From NCBI GenBank assembly GCA_950022655.1, contig OX465579.1, positions 13,739,088-13,803,087 of the forward strand: a stretch of 64,000 bases of DNA, written 5' to 3'. The notes below the pieces were generated by a model. That model had not been told where the DNA came from. It made no database searches and worked only from the letters and a program-made list of their open reading frames with translations. Positions within the stretch are counted from its first letter, which is position 1. Each line of letters opens with the position of its first letter. The DNA comes from Alentia gelatinosa (Eukaryota > Annelida > Polychaeta > Phyllodocida > Polynoidae). Of the stretch, positions 55,371 to 64,000 are shown piece by piece. The translations under genes were made by a program, and so were the position numbers.

Positions 55371-55652
55371 GGCCTGGCGTCCACCTACTACAATAGAAAT
55401 TTAGACCTACCGATATGGCACCGATACAAAAAGCAAATATCAGAGAGATATCAGGAAGGTGCAAAATCGTAGACCTATGTCTAGACATGCCAATCCACTA
55501 CGCATTGTAAGGGGTTTTTCCCGGTGCCTAATCACAGAAACGTGGTCAACTGCCCCGATATTAGGTGGCCTTCCAACGCGATTTAGATTTTTTATCGGGA
55601 GGTGCATCGTAGACCATATCAGAGCCATATCATAGAAGGTGGATGCTGGGCC
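55371..55652 (-). mobile_element. MITE-C copy 8
   Basis: A 282-bp copy with TTA at 55368-55370 and 55653-55655. Ends GGCCTGGCGTCCACCTACTA and AAGGTGGATGCTGGGCC. Confidence 0.87.
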
Positions 55653-55655
55653 TTA

Positions 55656-56289
55656 CCCGTCAGCAACCCTCTTCATTTTTACCATCTCTTCCCTTGACCC
55701 ATGACCACAGAGACTATAAGACCTTCATCCTCAGGCATTCATGATCCATCCCTCCACCCTTTGGCATGGAAGTAACATTGATTTCTGGTTTGAACTCTAA
55801 GACCTGTGTAGCGCAGACATTGCGCATGTATCCACGAGGCAAATGAAAGGCAACATTTGCAATCCTTGTCCTCATTTTATCAAGTCAGTGGTAAATAACA
55901 GAAAGCACTTTTCTCCGTGTGTGTTTTTTCCTCTTTGTACTGTGTAGGTCTAGCGGCATTTAAACAAATATATTTGATCTTTCTATTCAATCTTTCTATT
56001 CAAAGTATAGATACAACTTAATGTGCTAGGGGAGATGTTGACTGGTGTATGACCTATTCTTATGTAGATAGTATTATGGGGAGTGTGTGCATCAATAATC
56101 TTTGTAAATCACATTTACTCATATAGGATAGTGTGTACTTCAAATTTTGTTTTGTAATATAATCTACAATCTTACCAAGTGAAGAAGATATGCCAGTTTC
56201 GCCATTTTATGGATTCCCTTAAAGACAAATGTGGGTAGGTATCGCAGTGCCCCCTGTGTCTACTAAATTTAACACTGGTGCTGCCATCT
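55656..56289. other. Unremarkable intergenic DNA
   Basis: CTTTCTATTCAA repeated twice near 55978-56003. No gene or repeat copy recognised. Confidence 0.4.
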
Positions 56290-56660
56290 GGTTTCATGAA
56301 AATATAGCAGTTTCCCATAGACACCAATATATAAGCACTGACCTTCTTCAGATGGCCTTCCCATAGAACTTAGCATGGTGACATAGTATCTGTTAGCATT
56401 TCTCATTTGTACATGTTCCCAACTATCATAATCCAGAATTATTTGAAGATAGCAATAGAATATTAGTGTCTTTTAGCAACCAAGTCAAAATATTGCAGTT
56501 CCCCATAGACACCAATAGTTAAGCACTTACATTTTCAGATGGCCTTCCTATAGAAGTTAGCATGGTGACAAGTCCTTTTTTTGGCATTTTTTATTTGCTG
56601 AAATATGGAACTTATATTATCCAGAGTTATTTGCAAAAATCAATAGAATTTAGAAATCAC
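56290..56660 (+). repeat. Two-copy ~188-bp tandem repeat
   Basis: CCCATAGACACCAATA at 56313 and 56502 and AGATGGCCTTCC near 56350 and 56537, with TTAGCATGGTGACA following in both. Confidence 0.7.
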
Positions 56661-56702
56661 CAACCACCAGCATTTGTCTTTAAGTACTCAGCTTACATGA
56701 CC

Positions 56703-56951
56703 TCCCAATACAGCTCGATAGGGCAGTGGCCCATTGATCCGAAGGTCTAGGGTTCAAATCCCAGCAGAGACATATTTCGCTCCATATTCCACGAACCAAT
56801 CTACACCTGTGCATTTCATCACACCAGACAAAGCCACAAGAAAGCAAATGTCTTCTGAATAGAAAGACCTAACCTCTTTGCTTGAAAACTCATACATGTA
56901 GAGATGAATTGTAGAGATGCATTGTAATGGAACCCTCAATAAAAAAAAAGA
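56703..56951 (+). mobile_element. tRNA-derived SINE with poly(A) tail
   Basis: A-box-like AGCTCGATAGGGCAGTGG is followed ~35 nt later by the B-box GGTTCAAATCCC, the spacing of an RNA polymerase III tRNA promoter. The anticodon stem does not pair, so it is not a tRNA gene. A ~160-bp unrelated body ends CCCTCAATAAAAAAAAAG. The parent tRNA and target duplication are not clear. Confidence 0.65.
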
Positions 56952-57258
56952 ACTATAACTGATAAAACGAGGTTCCCCAGAAGCGGGGTTTCGCTATAGC
57001 CAAAAGTTTGTAAGTTCTCGGTTAGAGCTTACAGACATGAAGAAAAATACGATCATCTTTACTCCAAAGACAAGAGTGCGCCCTTGAGTTGTGTTAATCT
57101 ATGCCTCGCTCGGTTTCAAATCTCCACACCTACTGTCTCTGTCTACACACGTTTTGTATGTTGCTTATTTGTTTATTTACAATGAAGAACGCCCAGGGAT
57201 ATGGACAATTGTAAATTGCTTTATCTGAATAAAAAAAAGGTTTATTCAATACCATTAA

Positions 57259-57405
57259 TTTGCATCACTTCGCCATGTTGGTCATCGGAGGATGGATTAT
57301 ACGCTAAAATACAGGACAAAACAAGGTAAGAACTCATTGACAACTGTGATCTGACAGAATATGGAGTTTAGGAGACACTGCCACAGATGAATTCGTTAAA
57401 CTTGA
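57259..57405 (-). repeat. Dispersed repeat family O, copy 2
   Basis: Complement of 34430-34590: TTTGCATCACTTCGCCATGT, CATCGGAGGATGGATTATAC and CAAAACAAGGTAAGAACTCA. It lacks ~10 bp (the GTTTCAT segment) present in copy 1. Confidence 0.75.
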
Positions 57406-57984
57406 ACTATTCTGTAATTCACATTGATTGTGACGTTGAGTGATTGTCTGCTGCTGTCACTACATATACAAGTTCGTGTTTCGCCCGCTAGGGGCCTGAT
57501 GACATTTTTGGGGGGCTATTTTTAGTAATCTCCTGATTTCACACTCTCCTCGCAGATATCCTGCGCTCTACTTCCCCTGGCTGCTTGTATCTCTGCACCG
57601 ACCTGCCTGTTTGGGACAGAATCTGTCCCATCCGCCAGTTTCATCGAATATCCTATACTTTCTTTAGTGGAAAACACCTCATGTGTTATTGGGTTTTGTT
57701 ATGTAAACATGACACATGTGCTCACTTGAAGGGGCAGTCTAATCAACTGTGAATTCACATGATAAAGTGGTTTAGAGCTGAAAACAAAACAGCTGGATTG
57801 TCTATGAAGCTCATTTAACAATTCCCACATTTCACAACTCATAATATATGAGTTAATTGAGTTTCAAAACCTTTGACAGTTGCCTTGTTTTGAATCTGAA
57901 ATTTTAGCTGGTTTCCCTGGCCTTATTTAGATACCAGGGAACCAGCGTTGGGTTGAGGCAGAGATTAGCAAGCGCTAGTGCCGC
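57406..57984. other. Non-coding stretch
   Basis: TAGTAATCTCCTGATTTCAC near 57523 and AGTAATCTCCTGGAGC near 58040 are related to family M hairpin arms. Otherwise featureless. Confidence 0.35.
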
Positions 57985-58110
57985 GTAATATCTGGGAGGA
58001 CAGTTCTGATTTCAGAAGCAGGAGGTTACGGGCCTCAGTAATCTCCTGGAGCAAAATATACCCAATGCTATTCCTATGGAGACTCCGTATTAGGTGGTTA
58101 ATAGATATAT
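57985..58110 (-). repeat. Family M fragment, inverted (M5)
   Basis: TATGGAGACTCCGTATTAGG and TGGTTAATA are the complement of the M2 start. To the left lie GAGGTTACGGGCCTCAGTAA and CTGATTTCAGAAGC, hairpin-arm-like words. Confidence 0.6.
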
Positions 58111-58139
58111 ATATACACCTAAAAATGGCGAAATTCTAT

Positions 58140-58574
58140 CTAGTCACGTGATGTCATACCCCTACATCACAGTGTGACGTACTGTCAAATATACGTCATT
58201 TGTAGCCGCGGGCAGTGTGTGTATAGTTCATACGGCCATAGGTATATAATAACAACTATGAATCGATATGTTATGCATTCTAACAGTGCGAGAGTTGCTG
58301 GTGTATATGAAAGGACGGTATTCCGTCATTTGTGGGAAATCTTGCATCCCAGAACGATCAAACTGGACAAGACGAGGTTGACTCTCATGGTTGTAATTGA
58401 ATTTAAAGGGATGGCTATTCCAGATGTGCTCCCCCTCCCAGAGCAGCTAAGAGAATTTGCCTTTTTCTTCATCAATCAATTATTGTCGTGTAGATGGTAC
58501 TTGTATAAATCTAGAAACAATTGTCTTAGGATGTCAATGGCTATGTAATATACTTTTTCCTATCACCTTGATAA
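58140..58574. other. Non-coding stretch with a 124-codon frame
   Basis: CGTGATGTCATACC and GTGTGACGTACTG near 58145-58185 form a loose CRE-like inverted pair. The frame 58174-58548 shows no domain I recognise. Confidence 0.25.
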
Positions 58575-58858
58575 AATGCGGACATAGAAAGTAGTCACTC
58601 AATATTTATTGCCATTGACGTGAAAATAATTCACAAGGCGAAGCCGCGTGAATTGCTATGTGATTCAAATGAGATGGGATCGAGCTCTGACCCTAAACTT
58701 GAATGGGTTTCTGAATTTATCTCACCCTTAATATTGACTAATGGGCCAACATTTGTGACATTATCCCCCATTGGATATTTTTCCTAAATATCTAATGGGT
58801 GTTAGATACGAATTTCCAATGTTAAGTCTATGGAGGAAAAATATCTGGGGTGAGATAA
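58575..58858 (+). repeat. Family D repeat, copy D13, short hairpin
   Basis: ATTCACAAGGCGAAGCCGCG with TGAAT forms the apex, followed by the right arm TCAAATGAGATGGGATCGAG. TTTATCTCACCC near 58716 is mirrored by TCTGGGGTGAGATAAA at 58858. The core has CCAATGTTAAGTCTATGG. Most of the left arm is missing. Confidence 0.72.
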
Positions 58859-58859
58859 A

Positions 58860-59625
58860 AGTATATATGTGCATTATCCAGATTTAAACTGAGAAACATA
58901 ACAAAAGTGTTTGATTGTGTCGTATGGAGGTATAGATGAACATCTTCGGTTTGTTTCCAAATACCAAGGTTGTAGAATGCGCAATGTGTGTATCTTGGTA
59001 TATTTAGGGTCCATACCTATCATGTTTCTATGTCTACTCAGCTTATCTGAACACCTTGCTATTGTTTTTTTGCTTACCCTAACTAATATCACTGGCTTTA
59101 TATATTTACCAGGGGTCGTAATGTAACAGCGGTCGTCACATGATGCAAAAATATGTAGAGGCTGATAACTATTTTTCTAGTAAAGACTTCATTTTTTCAC
59201 CAATTTGTAGGTACATATTTACCCTTTAATACAAAAAAGAAATCTCACTAATACTGAATTGAGTTCAATATGGAGGAAGCCATCTGTCCTTTTATATTGG
59301 GAAGATGGATATTTGTGAGTCAATTGCAACACTTATTTGATTGTCCCTTTTCTATTTTATTTTATGCATGATTTCATGATGGTGTCTTACCGTGACGCCC
59401 TCATATTTTTAGGCATAATATGTGTAAAATATTGGAGTTAAGTGTTATTTTAAGGCTTTAGATTGTGCTCTATATAGGCCTGGATGCATCAAATCTATTT
59501 AAGCTATTTCTCGAAAAGCATTTTTTAGAAATATTTTTATAAATATAGTCCATTTTCTGCCATTTCGTGATTTTTGACCAAATATTTATATTAATATAGT
59601 GATGGCGCATTGGATTATCATCGAC
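58860..59625. other. AT-rich intergenic DNA
   Basis: No gene, RNA or repeat copy recognised. Confidence 0.4.
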
Positions 59626-60319
59626 ATACCATTTATATGAGTCAGATGGAGATTTCTTATTCTAACGTTCACTTATTAATGAAGACTTTATCTAGTTTTG
59701 ATCATATTGAAGACCAACAAAATCTCATCGACCCAAAAATCATCGAAATTGCATAAGATTGTCCCTAAAACTATGCCTTAGCCTTAATGCGATAATAGGG
59801 AGCCAAAGTGAACCCGCTGCAACCACAGATAGCCGGTCATAAAATATTATTTCCGGGTATAGCCGCTCAGTACTTAGACTATGTAGGTTCGAGATTATAT
59901 GTGTCATTCTCCAATCTTTCAGATCCAAATTTTTAATAAACTTTACAACTGTCATCGTAGTTTTGAAACAAAGTTATTCAGAGACGATAGTTATAAACTT
60001 CACTTCAAAAGTAACAAACAAGACCAAAAACATAAGTCTAGCCTCAAACCCCCATAGCTTTAGCACTAAGCCTCGTTCTTACTGGCCACCGGAAATGGTG
60101 TTTTGTAGGTGGGTATCTGTGGTTTCAGCGGGTTCACGTTGGCTCCCTATACCATTTATATGAATGAGTCAGGTGGAGATTTCTTATTCTAACGTTCACT
60201 AATCAATGAAGACTTTATCTAGTTTTGATCATATTGAAAACCAATAAAATCGATCAAAAAATCATCGAAATTGCATAAGATTGTCCCTAAAACTATGCCT
60301 TAGCCTTGATGCGATAATA
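59626..60319. repeat. 171-bp direct repeats R1 and R2 around an inverted-repeat element
   Basis: R1 (59626-59797) and R2 (60149-60319) share ATACCATTTATATGA, GGAGATTTCTTATTCTAACG, ACTTTATCTAGTTTTGATCA and GCATAAGATTGTCCCTAAAA to GATGCGATAATA. They differ by a few substitutions and small indels. Element J fills the space between. Confidence 0.88.
59795..60150. mobile_element. Element J, inverted-repeat (MITE-like)
   Basis: Left end ATAGGGAGCCAAAGTGAACC continues as a ~37-bp TIR mirrored at 60114-60150 with two mismatches. Further inward GGTCATAAAATATTATTTCC pairs loosely with GGAAATGGTGTTTTGTAGG. No ORF. The ends overlap the ATA at the R1/R2 borders. Confidence 0.78.
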
Positions 60320-61838
60320 TATTGGTCAACAATATTCCAACACAATTGGGAAACCTACCATCATCCTCTGAGCTACGATGACTCGCCATCTGGAGTTTTA
60401 TACGAGAACTAAAACAAGTAACGAGTTCTCGGCGAGTCGGTGTGAGACAGTGTATACTGGCCACCAGAGCCACACTAATCTAGAGACAGTGTGGCACAGT
60501 GATAAGACGTGGGACACACAAACACACGTTATATTCAATCTATTGCTGCATATGTGTGTCTTATCTACCTTGACACGGATATACAGTGGGACCCCAGGAT
60601 GCCGCCTTACCCCCAATTTGGAGTCTGACCAATAGGTTTTATAATGTAGTCACCTACGTTGGAAGCTAGACGGAAGGTACCCTCCAAAACCGGGTCCGTT
60701 GTTTTGGAAATCCAGGACCTGCCGTACCTGATTACAGGTAATTACATCTAGATTCTGGCCATTGTCATATCTATATCTCATTTTCCACATCGGTCCATCT
60801 ATTTTTCAGATTGCGAAAACTTGCGAAAACTTGAATGGTTCAGATTTAATCCTTGAATAGAGACTGAAATATGGACTCAGTGGCAAGCTTTTAGTCTTCT
60901 TTAAAGACATATCCTACAATTCACGCAGGCGCCACCTGGTGATTTTTAAATAACGTCAATTATCAGTCAAAGCTGATTCTTTCTGGATTATTTTGATTCT
61001 AAATGATTATATTTAATGTTTTGTCTAATTTTTTTTCAATTTTGATAGGTAAAATAGGCTGATTCACATTTGCTCGATTTACATAAGAAATGTACTGAAA
61101 AATATGGTTTTCTTCAATTCTCTCGAAAACAAGTAAGGTGACCTATGATTTTTGAAGTATTAATATGTAGTACTATACATCTTCTATATTCTGTGAAAGT
61201 TTAAGGAAAATGACATGGGTTTTACTATGTGAAAAGTAATTTCATATTATTTCTATATATTCTAATGTAAAATTATCATAATATTGATCTACAAGTCAAA
61301 AACTAGCATGGTGACCCCCAATGTTTACTAGACCACTCAGAGGTCAGCATATTCAAATTTCAGGAAAATAACATGGGATTTAGTTTTCAAGCCAATCTGT
61401 TCGATATGCCTTTAAATCAGACTAGCAAGTATTGTTTTCTGAACGTATCTTAGCATCGGGTCTATTAGAGGTAGTGGCCTTTGGAAAGCTTGTACGTGCG
61501 TGCTTGGCTTGGAGAGTCCTAGGTTTAAAAAAAGTGAACTTTGCTCCGACCCGTCTGTAGAGTCTGTAAAAAAAAGGTAGACAACCTCCGCCCCCTGTGG
61601 CTGCCATCCCCCACACACTCCCATGCAGGCGCAGACCTTGCCTCCCTCCCTCCCTGCCTGCCTCCCGCATCGACAGTCACACCTCCCCACAGACACCCAC
61701 ACAAACATTTACTGATGACTCGATTTGTGTCTGGCTGCAGTCAGCTTCTCTTGTTACTCGCCAGGTGGCTGCATCATCGCGAGTGAAGCCTCACGATGCC
61801 ATTGTCGTCTGCTTTCTGCTCATGTCTGGCAATTTATT
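60320..61838. other. AT-rich intergenic DNA
   Basis: A CCCTCC run lies near 61640-61665. Frames at 60378-60635 and 61412-61786 show no domain. No repeat copy recognised. Confidence 0.4.
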
Positions 61839-61839
61839 A

Positions 61840-62174
61840 TCCACCTAATTCAAAGTGTCCATAGAAAACACATAGGGAGTTTGTATGGACATACCCGCCG
61901 CATACAGATATGTTGTATGCTCCAGGTGGCGCATACGGGAAAATAGTGTGTACGGAAAAATATTACATAACTAAAATGAACTGATATCGACATGCCACTT
62001 GCCCAGAAAAGGTGAATAATAAATACAATATAGACTGGTTTCAGATAAAAGCAGTTGTATAGTCCTCGGAGTTGACTCTGCGCAATATCCTCGCATATGC
62101 TTGGATATTACTACGCGTCAACTCCTCGGAGCATACGGCCGCTTTTATCTGAAACCAGTCAATATTGTGTATAT
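61840..62174 (+). repeat. Family M repeat with terminal hairpin, copy M4
   Basis: ATTATCCACCTAATTCAAAG start, then GGTGGCGCATACGG. The hairpin at 62019-62174 has arms TAAATACAATATAGACTGGT with TTCAGATAAAAGC and GCTTTTATCTGAAACCAGTC with AATATTGTGTAT. The apex has CGCATATGCTTGG. Confidence 0.8.
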
Positions 62175-62179
62175 ATGTA

Positions 62180-63499
62180 TGACATTTTTTAAAAGCTTTT
62201 ATTCGTATTCGATGAAATTTCGTCGCTCTTCCAAGCAAATTTACAACTATGCGTGCAATATTTTGTGCATATGCATATGCAAATAGCCCGCTTACGCGGG
62301 GTTTCCAAGTTTCCTCCGGGCCAATATTGAAGCGTCATATACCGATATGTTGGGGAGACAGAGGGGATGGTAAATCTGAAATCGATTTTTAAATCTAAGA
62401 CCCTATAGGGGAAAAATTTCCGTTCCGAGCAAAAGTGACCGCTTACGCGGGGTTTCCATTAGGCGGGGTTCTACTGTTAAATTACAATGTAATAGAGTTC
62501 TGTTTTCCAGTAGATATTACTTAAAAGTTAATATCTGCATTTGCTATCAATTGCTTTGATACTAGCTGTATTATTCGTTTATCGATCCGTTTACTTTCAC
62601 TATAATATGTAACCTCTGACACTAATGTCCATACTGAGCACGAGCATGAGAATAGGCCTTTTTCCACTGGGCAGTGTCGCACCTTATCTGCTTAGCTACG
62701 CCACGGCTGAAGCCAAACATCCACCTGGCAACGTATTCTTTAGCATTGAATGACTGAGTGTATGAGCGTAATATGTTTATAATACTAGTGTAAATCATTT
62801 TCAGAGAAAATGCAACGATTGCATCGTATGCTATGGTATTCCAGCTCCAATCTGATGTGGCATATATGTATATCACCTCAATGATACTTTAGATATACCT
62901 TAGATAACACAGGAACACTGAGACTGAATACATAATTATACATTGGCAGGCCTAGATAAAATATGCTTATCGTTTTCCTATTTAAAACCAAGATAGTTAT
63001 CAACTATGAAGTTTAGACAGCCATGACTTGTTAATACAATACTCTAGTTTGTTCCAGCAATTTAATCTGTCAAAAACCAACACTCCTACAATCACACCCA
63101 CCGTTCACACTTTAGGTGTGATTGCTGTGTGTCTCTATATGAATACCGCCATCCTCGGCCTTGTTTGTCCGAGCGGCCGCGTTACGAGACAGTGGGCCGT
63201 TAGGCGGCGCTGAACGGCAACACCTGTATTGAATTATACAATGAGGGTTACATGGATTTGCATCGATGCAAAATACCTCCGAGGCAATAAGCTGAGATGT
63301 GGTTTTACAATATGGATGACTTCATTGCCATTTAGCATGTTTTAATTTGGTTATGTCTTTTAATTTGAGCCCATTAGTATAAAGACGTCAGGTATTTTTT
63401 TAAATACTATTCATGTGGAAATTGCTGCCTCGGAGACTAAGAAAGGCGGAATATAGACTGAAGTCAACAATATCTTTGGGGTTTAGGAATGGTTGAGAT
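62180..63499. other. AT-rich intergenic DNA
   Basis: CCGCTTACGCGGGGTTTCCA occurs at about 62289 and 62441, 152 bp apart. GGCCTTTTTCCACTGGGCAG near 62657 resembles a family G end. No gene recognised. Confidence 0.4.
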
Positions 63500-64000
63500 T
63501 AGTATATCTGGTGAGTGATTTTGAAGCATCACATCTAATCAGACAAAGGGGCAATTTGATAATCCAAACCACATAACCAGTGGTATATTTGTAAGTAACA
63601 ACTAACTTTTCCGTTGTATTGTATCAATCATATCATATAACACTGCAACATATAAATGCTACTCTCACCCCTACCACCCCCCCCCCCCCTATAGATCCTC
63701 GTATCCAACACCCGTTGAGTATTTAGAAAAAAAATACTCAATGGGGGATTATGTCACAAATGTTAACCAATTAGTCAATGTGAGGGGTGAGATCAATTCA
63801 GAAACATATTCAAGTTTACGGTCATAACTCGATCCCATCTTGTTTGAATCGCTACGTAGTTCAGTAGTATCTCCGGTGGTTCAGTGATTTTAAAGCATCT
63901 CATCTAATTAGACAAAGGGTCAATTTGATAATCCAAACCACATAACCAATGGTACATTTGTAAGTAACCACTAACTTTTCCGTTGTATTGTATCAATCAT
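63500..64000 (+). repeat. Direct repeats 369 bp apart around a family D fragment
   Basis: AGTGATTTTGAAGCATCACA to TATTGTATCAATCAT (63514-63631) recurs at 63883-64000, where the window ends. Between them, at about 63700-63870, lies an inverted family D fragment (ATCCTCGTATCCAACACC, GTGAGGGGTGAGATCAA, GATCCCATCTTGTTTGAATC) after a 16-C tract near 63677. Confidence 0.85.

Noticed and set aside
58174..58548. 124-codon + strand frame
   Set aside because: No recognisable domain and AT-rich; kept only as a note in the intergenic entry.
59626..60319. Miniature LTR retrotransposon with 171-bp LTRs
   Set aside because: The repeats lack TG...CA ends, no primer-binding site or polypurine tract is visible, and the interior is an inverted-repeat element.

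Overview
The window is animal (metazoan) DNA: a single recognisable host gene followed by about 63 kb of repeat-rich non-coding sequence. Positions 1-723 hold the 3' part of the coding region of a Beta3/BHLHE22-BHLHE23-type bHLH transcription factor, read on the + strand and cut by the left edge. The gene, the density of short inverted-repeat transposons and the many minisatellites suggest an invertebrate, possibly a marine deuterostome such as a cephalochordate, but the sequence does not settle the taxon. No bacterial operon, CRISPR array, rRNA or convincing functional tRNA was seen. No other host gene could be supported on either strand.

Layout. 1-723 is the bHLH gene. 724-2750 is plain flank. 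2760-3060 is a dense cluster of TGACG and CACGTG motifs. 3.5-6.3 kb holds hairpin-headed repeats, a TIR element inside a 27-bp perfect duplication, and the first of eight full copies of a ~280-bp MITE (called MITE-C here). 6.75-9.5 kb is a 1-kb purine tract, a GC-rich island and a strict 10-bp minisatellite. 9.7-16.2 kb is packed with MITEs and a satellite built from one arm of another inverted-repeat element (MITE-A). 17.0-17.8 kb is a GGCA/GGGA array. 18.4-19.0 kb is a repeat (family E) holding a MITE-C. 21.86-24.24 kb is a foldback element with two internal tandem arrays. 27-38 kb mixes TIR elements, hairpin repeats and dispersed repeat pairs. 38.9-40.6 kb is a GC-rich island. 41.6-43.1 kb is a tandem segmental duplication with tRNA-Thr-like SINE heads. 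44.4-49 kb holds more MITEs and a 74-bp satellite. 50.6-51.9 kb is a three-layer nested insertion that includes a LINE reverse-transcriptase tail. 52.8-64 kb is further hairpin repeats, a tRNA-derived SINE and an inverted-repeat element between 171-bp duplications.

How the parts relate. The window behaves like the gene desert often found beside developmental transcription factors. GC-rich islands without recognisable MITE copies alternate with transposon-dense stretches and could hold regulatory DNA for the bHLH gene; that is inference. Several unrelated MITE families (C, K and the one at 50667, perhaps G) use TAA/TTA target sites, the signature of PIF/Harbinger-type transposases, but no transposase gene is present, so they must have been mobilised from elsewhere. 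The family letters (A, C, D, E, F, G, I, J, K, L, M, N, O) are labels for this annotation only.
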